Assembly (NCBI GenBank): GCA_019321725.1
Contig: CM033110.1
Span: 4,023,278-4,087,277, forward strand
Direction: 5' to 3'
Origin: Paulownia fortunei
Taxonomy: Eukaryota; Streptophyta; Magnoliopsida; Lamiales; Paulowniaceae
Length of the DNA: 64,000 bases
Shown here: one piece after another, positions 46,198 to 57,862 of the stretch
Numbering within the stretch: the first letter of the stretch is position 1
Layout: each line of letters begins with the position of its first letter
Notes under the pieces: model-generated
Told to the model about the DNA's origin: nothing
What the model saw: the letters and a program-made list of their open reading frames with translations, nothing else
Databases searched by the model: none
Translations under genes and position numbers: made by a program

Positions 46198-48340
46198 AAA
46201 AAAAGATGAGTAATTTATGCTGGGGAATTCAAAATGGTCTTTTCACTTCATTTAAGTAGGATTTTATTGGATTTGGCCAAATAGGACCAATTATATGAAA
46301 AGTATAATTACATTTCTCTTATCATCGACCACTTAATTTTTTATTTTTTATTTATTGTGAATTAATCACACCACGAGTATCACTCCGCACTCTCGCTCAG
46401 TAATTAACCTCGTTAGTTGAGACTGATAAAACTACGTCTGATCACAGTAGTACAAGCCAAAAGAACAAGAAGAAAAAGCCATGCACAAGTAGCATGTCAT
46501 TTTTCCTTAAATGATTTAGCTCTAATCAAAATTGAGTTTTAATTTGTCTGCTATATTAGTATTTTATGTAAGAATTGCTACTAATAAATGTACGAGGAAT
46601 AGTATTAAATCCTGCAGTAAGTGTATGTAGGTGAATTATGGTGTGCATTAATTTAGATGTATTTATCAGCACCTAGGTTTTTTCTTGGCCTTTGTAGTTC
46701 TGGAAACCTAGTAGATTACATTAAAGTAGGGGTAATTATTTTTGAACTAGTATGGTTTTAAGATGGATTTTCCATTTCTTTTAATATTTTCATTTAAATT
46801 TTCTTGTAAATTCCCTAATATCCGCATAAGTTTGTGAATCCCTTAATCCTGACACAAATGATCTACATTTAATCGAATCGAAAAGGTAAATGAACAAAAG
46901 AAAAAAATAATAAATCAAAACTATAGAGCTCTTAGGCTGATGGAATCCGGCTCCCAATTTAGATATTTTATTATAATTTTATATTGTATCTTATATTATA
47001 ATAATACATACACAATATTTTTGTAAATATACACTTAAAATTAATCATATAAATATGACTTACATATATGATATATGATATGTAATATAAAATACAATAA
47101 AAAATTAAAATAAAAAATTCAAACTGTTTTAGTCCACTCCCGACTGTTTTTTGTGATTCTTCCAAAACTTCTCAGAATTAAATTATAGGCTTTAGTTTAG
47201 TGATTGATTCTTTTTTTTTTTTTGTCTTTTTATTTTTTCAATCACTTGGCCTGCAAGTGATATTTCCTTTTGGTGGTATTTTATCTAAAGCCTGCACATA
47301 AGGATAAGGTGAATATGCAATTATGCATGCTTGTCTTAATCATAATTAAGACTCTCTGTGTTTTGATTACAGTTTGGTCAGTGATCACCATTTTTCACCA
47401 AACATTATCCCTAATCCACCTGAAGGGGAAATATAATAAAAAGCCGTATTATCGGAGGATTAAGGCCGCTAATGATTCGGCTTTGGAGTTGATTAAGACG
47501 TGACGGTCTATTCAAGCTGATTATGATGGGATAATTTTATCTATTTTTTCACCCTTAATATTTCTTCTTTTGAAGATCGAAACAAGCGTACTTTATTTTT
47601 CAGGTTGACGAAGCCTTTGTTTGAATTTTAACTTTGAAATAGGAAAATTAAAGAAGTGTTTATATCACTCCTAATTATACTTTATTTCAGTATTTTTTTA
47701 ATTATTTTTTTTCACTAAAATTCAAAATGTGGCCTTAAGAAGTTTTGACTTTTGATATATTATATCTTATTACAAAGGTAGTACTTTGGCTATTTTAAGC
47801 AGACCCGAATTATGTTTTCTTTTAAAGTTGACTTAAAAAATCATTAATCTTCTACCTAAATGTTCATGAATATTTGAAAACGAATAAAACTTTGAGGAAC
47901 AAAATAATACCAATTTCTGTAGTTTATTGATTTTATTTATTTTTTTTGTCAATTTTCTTTGGCATTTTGTAGTTATCATGGTAAATAAATGCAGACAATT
48001 TTTTTATTGCAAATCCTGACATAGTGTAATTTTTACAGTTAAAAATTTATATGTAACAGATAATCAATACAATGTAATACATGATACAATATATTTTGTA
48101 ATATGAGATCATGTTTGAAAGTTAACGAGGTTGCTATTTTTTTCCTTTTTTGGTGAGTAAAATTATTTACATTTATGAAACTAATTAATTAATAGTCCCA
48201 CAGTAATAATTAAAAAAAAAAAAGAAAACAAATAAAAGAAAGGTAGTGAATGAATTATTGGAATAGTGGCAGAAAAACATCCTATCAAAAAGGGAATTGA
48301 CACTATGGAGAGGACATAGCTTTTAATGGGGGATCTTTAG
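46198..48340. other. AT-rich intergenic DNA
   Basis: No gene was recognised. An open stretch at 47,270-47,503 ends with a plausible-looking basic segment (KKPYYRRIKAANDSALEL) but has no known domain, no splice support and a hydrophobic, AT-driven start. Confidence 0.45.
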
Positions 48341-48344
48341 GACA

Positions 48345-48690
48345 ATGAACCCATGCTCAGCCCATGTGCATCATGTTCGCACCATATACAATTATTTGTC
48401 CAGACATCAACTTAAACCTGAAAAAAGGCATTGTTCCCATTTCTTGCTTCAACAGTTTGGGGACCCCAACAAAAATAGGACACACATTTGTGTGTTCACT
48501 GTTGTCCAGGCAAGGACTAGCCCTCTTTCCCCACAAGGGATAAATATGATGGGTGTGTGGGCTATGTGCCCACCATTTCAGGACATTTTCTTGCTTCCCC
48601 CAAACCATATCCCACATGTCACCCACATGTGATATGGGACATGGGGGGGTCTTCAAAATTTCCCAACTTGGTATGGAGTGTATACATCTA
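48345..48690. other. GC-enriched segment of unknown nature
   Basis: A 350-bp segment of balanced composition lies in AT-rich DNA. It is open on both strands (48,345-48,632 plus; 48,698-48,357 minus), but neither product resembles a known family. It contains an imperfect hairpin, CCCACATGTCACCCACATGTG. It could be a gene fragment carried by a transposon or a conserved non-coding sequence. Confidence 0.3.
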
Positions 48691-48699
48691 TGATTCAAT

Positions 48700-49570
48700 A
48701 TTTCATAACATCATTATTTAAAGTAGTCTTAGAGACCAATTATTTATAATAACATAGTTGTAGATTGTATGAGTCGTGCTTATAGCAGTAGTAGTTCGTA
48801 TATCAATCAGTCGCATTGTTAGTTAATTTTTTTTTTTAATTTGATTGGAATCTTGATGAAACTATGATAACGATTAGCGCCCTTTAAGTAATAGTAAAGG
48901 ACTTCTATATTTACAATTAAGGACAGTTGTTGCAGCGGTTGCCTTACCTTATTCTCTAAGCGCCAAATATGAAAAAAAAAATTATAATTAAGTACAATAA
49001 TAATAGATACATTGCTTGTTTCGGATTTTTTAATCAATTCTTCATCGAGTGCATTGTACTAATAAATTCAAACATGCACATATATTTCTAAACTAAGTTG
49101 ATAAGAAGAGGGTAATGGACTCACTTTTTGTTAGTAGTCTTATAATATAATGATAGTATAACTTGCTTTTGACATTATTTTTAATAATGAAATTGTAGAT
49201 TTCATTGACTTGTTTACAGTAGTAGCCCGTGAATAAGTTACCTTGTTAGTGTCAAGGGTTTAGTTTGATTGGCATAGTGGTAGAACTATGACAACAATTG
49301 ACACCTTTTGAATATCAATTCAAATATTTCACAGCAGTGGACTGACTCCTATGATTACAATTAATGACAGTTGCTACTGGTTTTTCTCCCCTATCTTCTA
49401 AAGCATAAATAAAAAATAAAATAAAAATTGAGTATAATAATTGTGGATGCATTGCTAGTTTTGGATTGTTATAGTCAATTTTTCATCGAGTGCATTGTAA
49501 TAATAAATTCAAACACGTATATATATTTCTAAACTAGCAGATAAGAAGAGTGTAATGATCGCACTTCTGA
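48700..49570. repeat. Direct duplication, period about 441 bp
   Basis: Two diverged copies lie head to tail. Shared anchors are TTCATCGAGTGCATTGTA (49,041 and 49,482), AGCAGTAGTAG/ACAGTAGTAG (about 48,783 and 49,217) and AATAAATTCAAACA (about 49,059 and 49,501). Divergence is visible throughout, so the duplication is old. There is no coding content. Confidence 0.75.
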
Positions 49571-49683
49571 TCAAAGTGTAAAAAAATGCAGATTTCAATG
49601 ACGCTAGCCAATTGTCTAAAATGCATTTACATAGGCATGCGCAAGATTTTGTGATTCATAGTCTTAGCTTAAGAGCTTGGATT

Positions 49684-50097
49684 TCACCCATCATTTTTAT
49701 ATAAGAATGAACTGAAAAACCTAGATGAGAATGCACATTTGATAAGAGCAGTATCAAGATGTGAATGAATAGATGGACAACCATAATCCTTAAAATAAGC
49801 AAGGATACGTTTTACTCTAGTAGTCGAGGAAATAATGGAGGCATCAAAGATGTAGTAGTGAATGGTTTGGTGCGGAGAAGAAAAAATAGTAGAACTATAA
49901 GATTTTGAAGTGGAAAATAGTATGTTACTAGAAGATAATGGGGAATGAGAAGTAATACCACATTCATTGTCAACAGTAGAAAGAATAAGAGTGTGATTTT
50001 GTGGTGAAGTAGGAATTTCTTGATTTTTGGATATTGAAGAATTTTCATTTAATGAAATTTCTAAATTTGATGGTGAGATAGGAAATGAATAAAACAT
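49684..50097 (-). pseudogene. Ty1/copia polyprotein fragment (integrase-RT linker)
   Basis: The 137-codon stretch is rich in serine, asparagine and threonine (NQEIPTSPQNHTLI) and ends with TTRVKRILAYFKDYGCPSI, which resembles the linker that precedes reverse transcriptase in copia polyproteins. No catalytic domain follows; the frame stops at 49,684. Identification rests on the one short block, so confidence is moderate. Confidence 0.5.
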
Positions 50098-50100
50098 TGA

Positions 50101-51341
50101 AGAATTGAAACTTGGTGGCTCGTCTAAATCTTCACTTGGATTTGGCCATGATTTTGTCCTTGAAGATTGTATAATAGGAATCTTCTATGTTTATGCCCTC
50201 TATCGACCATAAAAGCTTCTAGTTTTTATCATCCTGGTGAGCTTCTATAGACTGATTGTTATGGCATAGGGAGAGTAGATTAGATTTGGGTTTGCCTTAA
50301 TCTCATGATTTTTGGTAACAAAGCATGAAAGCCATTTAAAATTGCTGAACTTTTGGTTGAAGGATCTATGTTTGGACCCACCATATATTTTTATCAAGTA
50401 CCTACAGGCAAACATCCTATCATTGATTATTTTGTTCAACCGTGAATCGATTATACTCCCCACACCACCAATATACACAAAAAAAAAAAAAAAAAATTAG
50501 GAAAAGAAATAAAGAAAGAAATATAAAAAGAAAAGAAAAAATTCTATTGATGGACATTCCTATATTAGTATATATCTCCACTTTTGTGATTTGTGTTGAT
50601 TTCAACTTTATTGAGTGGTCGAGTTTAAACTATATTAAGAACTTATATTTCAACTAAAATTATGTGTGCATTAGCATCAATGGGTTCAACTTTGAGTTGA
50701 AATATTCAAGTAGAGTTGCTTAAACATAAGTTGCTTCCAAGAAACTATACCTCTTTAAATCTTCTTAAAAAAATGAAAAAATGAAGATCATTGGACATAA
50801 ACAAAAGTGTTGATAAGCACATTAAAGAGCTCAAAAGTACTCTTATTTGTTTTTAAGGTGCTTATAGTACTTTATTTCGTGATTGTCAAATTATAAACAA
50901 TGTAGAAAAAGTGCCTAAAATAACTGAAAAAAGAGTTTAAATAGCATTGGCTCTTAGACCTCTAAATGGATAGGGTATTTCCCTACCAGGCCCATATTCC
51001 TTCCAAACCCATTCTATTATGTCCAATAAATAAACTAATGGAGGCCCATCTTTATTATAGATTAGAGTAATCATGTAGTTTAGTTTAATACAAATATCTT
51101 GGGCCGAAGAGAACTAATGGATTCCCGCGTGATTTCATAATCAAATTGATGCAACATTTTGTTGAAAATGGGACTGTTTTGTTTAAATTATTTTTTTATT
51201 AAGATTGTTTGAATAATTAATTAATTTTAATGAATCAATTTTTCTAAATTATTTTTTTGGTTGTTAATTTGAAAAATCAGTTTTTTTTCGTTATATCCTG
51301 ATCCAAAATAATTAATCCGATCACAATAACATATTAAAGAA

Positions 51342-51382
<41 letters not shown>

Positions 51383-52054
51383 TAATAATAAAATTGTGCA
51401 TTTGATAGTACAAATAAAAAATTCAAATTTTCAAGCATGTTGCATGATGAAATCACAAAGCCCCATCGCAATTTTAATATATAATCGTCTAATAAAATTC
51501 TCAATTCTTACAAATCTATGTCTCAACTGGAAATTCAGTTGTGCTTGATTTACATGCGGGAAGGGTTTTGGGTTCGAACTCCATCACTTGTATGGGCACT
51601 ATTAATCTATTTCTACAATAGATAATTACTGATAATTGATACATATAAATTTTTTATTAATGATCCTGATCAGATGTTGATATTAATATATGATGTATTT
51701 GATCAATTCACTTAAAAAGAATACTTGTGATCATGTGACGAAATTCATAGATGAAGGAGTTACAAAATAAATATTAAACTCACCTTAATTACGTAAGTTA
51801 TAGATTAAAGAAACAAAACTATTGAAGTTACAATTTTTAATACAAAAATAGTAATATAATTAACTCTCTTCAGAATTAAATACTCTAATAGCTTAAATAG
51901 AACTTGGCTATGAAGCTCAACATGGATCATAGATAACAAAATAAGGAAGACTTGTTCAAAAGACTATATTGATTATATTCTGGGTTTGTTGAAATACATA
52001 GCATTGTAAGGATTTTTCTTTAAAATATTATTATCTAGACAATTGTAAAATAGA
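50101..52054. other. AT-rich intergenic DNA with microsatellite
   Basis: There is no gene. An (AAT)n tract lies at 51,346-51,390 and a poly-A/G-rich run at 50,478-50,540. Flanking copia-like sequence at 50,100-50,480 is too decayed to assign. Confidence 0.45.
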
Positions 52055-53558
52055 TTAAATACATTTTGTTCCCTGAGCTTTACCTCATGTACTACACCCT
52101 CTTAAACTAAATTTTATACCACTTGCCGACTACATAACACTTATCTCCTTTATTAATATCCTCAATCATTATTTTTTATATTTTTTATTAATAATTTTTA
52201 ATTTTTCTTTTCCTTCTTTCTTCTTCTTCCCCATCTTCCCTTCTTCCCATGCCTTCTACCAACACAACTCCCTCCAAGCCTCCACCCAACTAGTTCCAAC
52301 CCCACCTTGTCATCGCCCCAACAACCATGCCCCTAGCCAGTCCACTTCTATCACCTACCTAGCTTCCTGTCTAAGCCACTCTAACCACTTATGCTAGCCC
52401 CTAACCCCCCGCCTAACCCCTCTACCAACTCTAACCCCTAGCCATACAACTTGACCACTCCTAACCACCCACCAACTAATCCAACTCCGCCACTATCTCC
52501 CTAAGTCTTGACCAAATTTCTGATCTTTTTTTTCTTTTTCCCTATCTATGGTGGATGTCGGTGGGCTAGGGTGGAAGACAGGCAACATGAGGGGATAGAT
52601 GGCGATGAATAGTGCAGTGGACGGGGTGGGAGGGAAATGGAGGCTAATTGGGGTGGGGCAGGGGTTGGGTGGCAAGGGCTGCTGGCTTAGGGTTGTGTGG
52701 CCCCGGATGGATGGTTTGAATCAGGGGAGAGGCGGTGGGTGACAGGAAAGAAGAAGAAATATTAAAAAAGAAAAGACAAAAACAAAATAAAAAATAATGA
52801 TTAAGAAGGGTGATTGGTATGAAGGAAAGAAATTATCTGAAGGAATGAAATTAGGTAGGAATTGAATGATAATAGGAATGAAATGATATATGTATACTAA
52901 TTCCTATACTTGGTATGTATAAGAAATGAAAAAAGAATGAAATTGTCATTTCTTGTTTAATTCTAATCTCATGATTGGTAATTAGAAATGAGTGATAGAA
53001 ATGAAATAAAATAGTTTTAAAGATCAAAATTCCCTTTAATAGAAAATTTATAAAATAAAATTATATTCAATATGTTGTGCATCAATGAGTCTATTATTAT
53101 TATTTTGATGGATGTTAAATAATAGTAATAGTCATGTTCAAAACTTACACATATTGCGACTCTGTTTGTAGCTCGATTTTATCTAAGAAAATTTTGTACA
53201 TCTTCATTTCACACCCAACACTACATTGTAACTTAACTCTAAATGAGATTGTTCTTGTATGTATTTTTCCCCATAGAATCAATTTCTGTGTGCAGTTAAT
53301 CTTGCACTATAGTACAATCATGGTGTAAGCTGTAATTCACTAGAAATCAATTTCATTTTATGGACATTCGTATATCGACTCATTTGAGAATGCCTATTCT
53401 ATTCCACTTCATTCCCGCATACCAATCATGCCAAGCCATAAGAGTATTAGTGATAATTTGAAGGGGATAAGTGTTATATGGTATAATTCAGGAAAGTAAG
53501 TGGTATAAAATTTAATTATGGTATAAAAAATGTAGTTTGGGGGCAAAATGTATTTAAC
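52055..53558. mobile_element. 1.5-kb inverted-repeat element with 9-bp duplication-like flanks
   Basis: The left arm TTAAATACATTTTGTTCCC is matched by the complement of the right arm (GGGGGCAAAATGTATTTAA), with similarity running over 100 bp, including TTTTATACCACTT in both. Flanks TAAAATAGA and TATAAAAGA agree at seven of nine positions, suggesting a Mutator-type duplication. The interior includes a GC-rich stretch (52,200-52,740) with no known protein and a younger nested element. Confidence 0.65.
52805..53432. mobile_element. Nested short inverted-repeat element
   Basis: GGGTGATTGGTATG at the left is answered by CATACCAATCATGCC at the right, enclosing about 620 bp of A/T-rich, GGAATGAAA-rich sequence. 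It sits wholly inside the 52,055-53,558 element and is therefore the later insertion. A related end (GGGTGATTCGTATG) occurs at 28,262. Confidence 0.6.
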
Positions 53559-53570
53559 TATAAAAGAAAG

Positions 53571-53961
53571 TATGAGTTGTAATGAGTCATAATAAAATTA
53601 CAAGCCCAATAGAGAATGTCTAATTCAAAAATAGCCCAATAAGAGGCAATCCATGCCTATAGGCTCATGAAGCCTAATTGGTCTATGCACTATACTATAT
53701 TGGATTAACTCTTTGATATTCGGGTATAAATACCCTCATTCTCACTATTTTGAGGTACACAATTTCATTTAGTTCTCTATAGCTTTCAATTCTCTACTTG
53801 CGAATTTTTAATTTGCTTTGATTCTGACTTGAGCATCAGAAGGTTTTCGTCGGGTCAACCTTGGCATCCTAATGACTTGTGTGTGTCACAGACACGAACC
53901 CACCAAAAAATTAAAAGATCACAAGAAGCTGACATTTAGAGATATAAAAATCCATACCACA
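53571..53961 (+). repeat. 5' LTR of the gag-only element
   Basis: It ends in CCATACCACA, like the 3' LTR. A TATA-like GGTATAAATACCC lies at about 53,724, a likely start region for element transcription. The start of the LTR is uncertain by about 10 bp. Confidence 0.75.
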
Positions 53962-53967
53962 TTATTT

Positions 53968-53983
53968 TAGTGCCGTTTGTAGG
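53968..53983 (+). other. Primer binding site
   Basis: TAGTGCCGTTTGTAGG lies six bases behind the LTR, the place and type of sequence (GGCGCCGTTTG-like) used by plant gypsy elements to prime on a tRNA. Confidence 0.55.
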
Positions 53984-54004
53984 AACCCTGCTAATACATT
54001 GAGG

Positions 54005-55700
54005 ATGCAGACCAAAACTAGAGTTAGAGAGCCTAGCTCTCAAAATGCCTTATATGAAAGAAGAGGTGACAACAACATAGTAGACCAGCTACGGGAACCA
54101 CTTCTACAGTATGATCCACCACCGCATCTGGAGGAGCCAACTTAACCAGCTGTACTACAAATAACCTAAGAGGCATTGAGGACAATGACTAAGGATGCAT
54201 CAACGCGAGTTGCAGCTTAAGTAATAGCTCAATTTGTTGCTAACCAGCGTGGCGAGCAAAAACCCCTTCAGTCATCTTGCAGAAGCTAAGACTTTACTCC
54301 GTCTCCCAACAGGACTAAGTAGAGGCATGAAGTGACGAGGCGCAAAGGGGCTGATACCCATAAGGATATAAGTAGCCAGGCGTCCCTTCTAGAGGATAAC
54401 TTGTAATTATATCGTAATAGCCAAGACTTTGCTCTGGCTCCTGATAAGACTAAGTAGAGGCATAGATGGGATGATACCTACAAGGACGTAAGTAGTTGGG
54501 CATCCCTCGTAGAGGACAACTTGAAGCGACAAGGGGAGACTAAGACAACACCTACTATGCCATCAAACTTTTTGGTTAGATTACGAGTGCAGGCAGAGCA
54601 TCACCTCCCGCTTTTTATTGCAATATCTAGGCATAGCCCATTCTCCTCCACTGTCTTATCTGAGTCCCTACCAGCAGGGGGTTAAGGTTGCCAACCTTAC
54701 TGATTATGATAGAACTGGTGATCCTTAAGAGCATCTTGATAAGTTCTATGCTAAGTTGGATTTATGGAACTTAAGTGATGCAGCTTTCTGTAAGATTTTT
54801 CGCACCATGCTTTCAAAGCGTGCATTATCATGGTTCAACCAACTACCTACTAGTAGTATAACCAGCCTTGAGCAACTGACACAGGGGTTCTTGCACTAAT
54901 TTCCTGTCAATCAAAAATACCCTAAGACAGTTGCACATCTATTTGCGATCGCCTAAGGAGATGGCGAGCCTTTGAGGGATTACATCAAATATTTTGTCAA
55001 AGCAGTGCACGAGGTTCCCCATGTCAACCATGAGTTACTTGTTGGCATCATGCAGCAAAACCTTCGCCATGGAAGGTTCAAGGAATCCATTGAAGGGAAC
55101 CCCCTAACACGCTGGAGGAGCTCCTTATTAGAGCGAAGAAGTATATCCGCATAGAAGAGACCACACTCCAAGGAGTAGGAGTAAAGCGCAAACACAGAGA
55201 TGAGGAGAAGATGAGCAAGAAGCAAACTGAAGAGCAACGACACACCTTAGATACCCACGATACACCCAGTTAAACGCCCCAATGACAAAAGTTTTAGTGG
55301 TTGCACCCCAATCACTTAAACAAGGGATTATTCAACCCCCGAGGAAGTTGAAGAATGATCCAAGAGGATGAAGTCTAATAAGTATTGTCTCTACCATCGC
55401 GATCGAGGACATACCACTGAGGAGTGTATACATCTTAAAAAAGAGATCAAAAAGTTGATACAATGAAGATACCTAAAGGAGTTTGTAAATCAAGGCCCTC
55501 GGGCACCTTAAGAAGACTATCATCAGCATGACACTCCCCGCATGGAGGATGAGTTACTCAACCATCCTAGCAGGAGCCTGGGAAATGATAATCTCCTAAT
55601 TGCTGGTATTATAAACGTCATCTCGAGATAATCATCTGGTGGAAGCCCACGTAATTCTAAAGGAGCATTCCTCAAGACAATGGAATAGTATGATAAATGG
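54005..55700 (+). pseudogene. Gypsy gag relic
   Basis: A start codon at 54,005 opens MQTKTRVREPSSQNALYE. After an internally duplicated stretch, the conserved gag core is readable at about 54,720-55,110 (EHLDKFYAKLDLWNLSDAAF, SKRALSWFNQLPTSSITSLE, YIKYFVKAVHEVPHVNHELL). A zinc-knuckle-like block follows at 55,380-55,430 (KYCLYHRDRGHTTEEC). The relic ends near the linker that normally leads to protease (LLIAGIINVIS). Many stops and a few frameshifts occur. The block order and wording match Tat/Retand-like gag. Pol is absent, apparently by deletion and not by decay. Confidence 0.8.
54288..54523 (+). repeat. Tandem duplication of about 135 bp inside gag
   Basis: 54,288-54,403 and 54,423-54,523 are diverged copies, both containing GACTAAGTAGAGGCAT and ending GAGGAYAACTTG. 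The duplication lies in the poorly conserved N-terminal part of gag. Confidence 0.8.
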
Positions 55701-56004
55701 CGTGTGTGCCAACGTGCCATAAAGGTATGCTACCAAGGTGATGTTGAAGCTAATTAGTTTGATTATTTACTAGAGCTTTTACTTAAGCACTTTTCATTTT
55801 TCTCCAAGTGGAAGATAGTTATTCTTGATGTAGTGTTATTGAGTAATTTTTTCTTTGAATCATTATTAGAATCCTCTTTTCGGACTTAGCACTCTGCTCG
55901 AACTCGTTATCTTTGCATTCTGGGGTCACAAACACCCATTTGTAAGAAATTATTTAAAACATTCAGGGTGGGAAGAAGCCTAAAGGATTCATGGTTAAAC
56001 GTTA

Positions 56005-56250
56005 CAATGCTCATCTATAAGAAGTCTAGAATGATTCGAAGTGAGGCAACAAAACACTTACCTATAAAAAATCTAAAGCGACTCATGGCAAATTATCAAA
56101 GTGTTTACTTGTAAGAAGTCTAAAAGAGGTTCATGGCAACTTATCAAGAGTACCAGCCTGTAATAAGTTGTCTAGATCAGCTCATGGTAATTACTCAATA
56201 CATCTATATATAAGAAGTTGTCTAGCATAACTCATGGTGAATTAACAATC
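56005..56250. repeat. Tandem repeat of about 49 bp, five units
   Basis: Units are marked by TAAGAAGTCTA...TCATGGCAA variants near 56,018, 56,064, 56,113, 56,162 and 56,211. The array lies between gag and the 3' LTR. As in the element at 14,040, it is a 3'-region array. Confidence 0.7.
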
Positions 56251-56694
56251 CCCGACAAGATGAGAAATATGAAAATTGATTAATAACTAATCATGAAGAT
56301 GCAAGTTCAAATGCTAAGTCCTAATTGGAAGTAATCTACACTTTAAGCAGCAGCACCCTGGGGATCACTATCCTGATAGGTATGCCTTGAAAAACCTTCG
56401 CTCCACATAAGAATAAATAAGGTAGAGCAAAGCATTCTCACCCAAGAACTTAGTGCACTAGAGGTGAGGCTCGCGCAATCATGACACTTAGTGTAGTGAG
56501 GGAGGAGCAAAAGCTTTTCGACCAAGTACTTAATTATATTGAAATTAAATTATGAAGCAAGATCTCACCCAAGTACAATTCATGAATCAAAATTTTTAAA
56601 ATTTTAATCAAAATCTTTGACGACAATTTAACAAGGGCTAGTCGTAATACTTTATAGCGAATGAATGTGCCCCCACTTTAAAAAAAATGGAAAA

Positions 56695-57015
56695 ACTCTT
56701 GGCTCAACCTGAATGCAACCATGAACAGCCCCAGGTCAAGCCCTTAGCTCGACCTGAAAGGGCACCAACTAGGAGCAAAACTAGGTCGAGCTTTGAGCTC
56801 GACTTAGAACCAAAAACATCAACACCCATGGCGACGACAGAATGAGATGACAAAGCTCGACCTGGAACCATGGCGACAGTGGAAAAATCCCATCTTAGGT
56901 TGAGCACAGGTTTGACCTGAAGCAGGAATGGCGATAGTAGGGAGAAAATCCCCTCGACCTCAAAGCGAGGGCCCCGACCTGATTTGGTTTCGAGCCAAGA
57001 ACGAGCCCTGGCCGC
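56695..57015. repeat. Degenerate CTCGACCTGAA-rich repeats
   Basis: GC-richer sequence has recurring CTCGACCTG, GGTCGAGC and ATGGCGAC words in the 3' part of the gag-only element. Minus-strand frames through it are composition artefacts. Confidence 0.5.
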
Positions 57016-57479
57016 GGATGTGTATAAAAAAAAAAGAAAAGAAAAGAAAAAAAGTTGAGGAATAAGAAATATGTTGTAAGAATATTGATGTATTTGCGAT
57101 TCAACCCCAAAATTTTGAAAGAAAATAACATTCAAGTCTCCAAATGAAGAAATTATAAATCAACCCCTGAATTAATGAAAATTATAAGAGTAATACTCTT
57201 TTTGTTGGTAAAACTGAAAAATGGTGTTTTGACCTTTAAGATAATAAAATTTGGCTAAAATTATAATGGGCTTTGTGCAAAACATGGAGTTTTGTTTAGA
57301 ATGTCATTGCCACATGAAAAAATAGTATTTTTTTTTTATTAAAAATGGATAATATTGACTTTTTGGTCAAACTAGGCTAGACTCGATATAATAAAACTCT
57401 TATATTTTTTATAGCTACAAGTTAAATCCAACTAGTCGATTATTTACTCTCGGCTAACCCCCAATCTCGAAATTAAACC

Positions 57480-57491
57480 GGGAGTGGGAGG
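57480..57491 (+). other. Polypurine tract
   Basis: GGGAGTGGGAGG lies immediately before the 3' LTR, the expected primer for plus-strand synthesis. Confidence 0.65.
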
Positions 57492-57862
57492 TTATATGGT
57501 GAGTCACAGTAAAATTACAAGCCCAATATAGAATGTCTAATTCAAAACAATCCAAGCCTATAGGTTCATGAAGTCCAATTGGTTTATTCACTATACTATA
57601 TTAGATTACACGCTCTCATATTCAGATATAAATACCCTCGTTCTCACCATTTTAAAATACGTAATTTTATTTAGTTATCTGCAGCTTTAATTCTCTACTT
57701 GAGGATTATCAATTTACTATGATTTTAACTGGAGAATTGGAAGGTGTTTATTGGGTCAAATTTGACACCCTAATAATTTGTGTGTGTCATAAACATGAAC
57801 CCACCAAAAAATTAAAAACTCGCAAGAAGATGACGTTTGCAGATTTAAAAATCCATACCACA
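57492..57862 (+). repeat. 3' LTR of the gag-only element
   Basis: It is homologous to 53,571-53,961 over its length, including AATTACAAGCCCAATA, AGATATAAATACCCTCG and the terminal CCATACCACA. It differs by small deletions. Confidence 0.75.

Larger units (their letters stand above)
53571..57862 (+). mobile_element. Non-autonomous LTR retrotransposon with gag only (TR-GAG type)
   Basis: Two homologous LTRs (about 53,571-53,961 and 57,492-57,862) face the same way and flank a 3.5-kb interior. A primer-binding-like TAGTGCCGTTTGTAGG follows the 5' LTR, and a purine tract GGGAGTGGGAGG precedes the 3' LTR. The interior has a gag relic and no protease, reverse transcriptase or integrase. Such elements depend on an autonomous relative, here by gag similarity a Tat-lineage gypsy element. 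LTR divergence (several indels and substitutions) indicates an old insertion. A 5-bp target duplication was not confirmed. Confidence 0.8.

Noticed and set aside
47270..47503. 77-codon plus-strand frame ending in a basic segment
   Set aside because: There is no recognised domain, start context or splice signal. The composition is explained by AT-rich DNA.
56704..57135. 143-codon minus-strand frame
   Set aside because: It runs antisense through GC-rich degenerate repeats of the gag-only element and has no known similarity.
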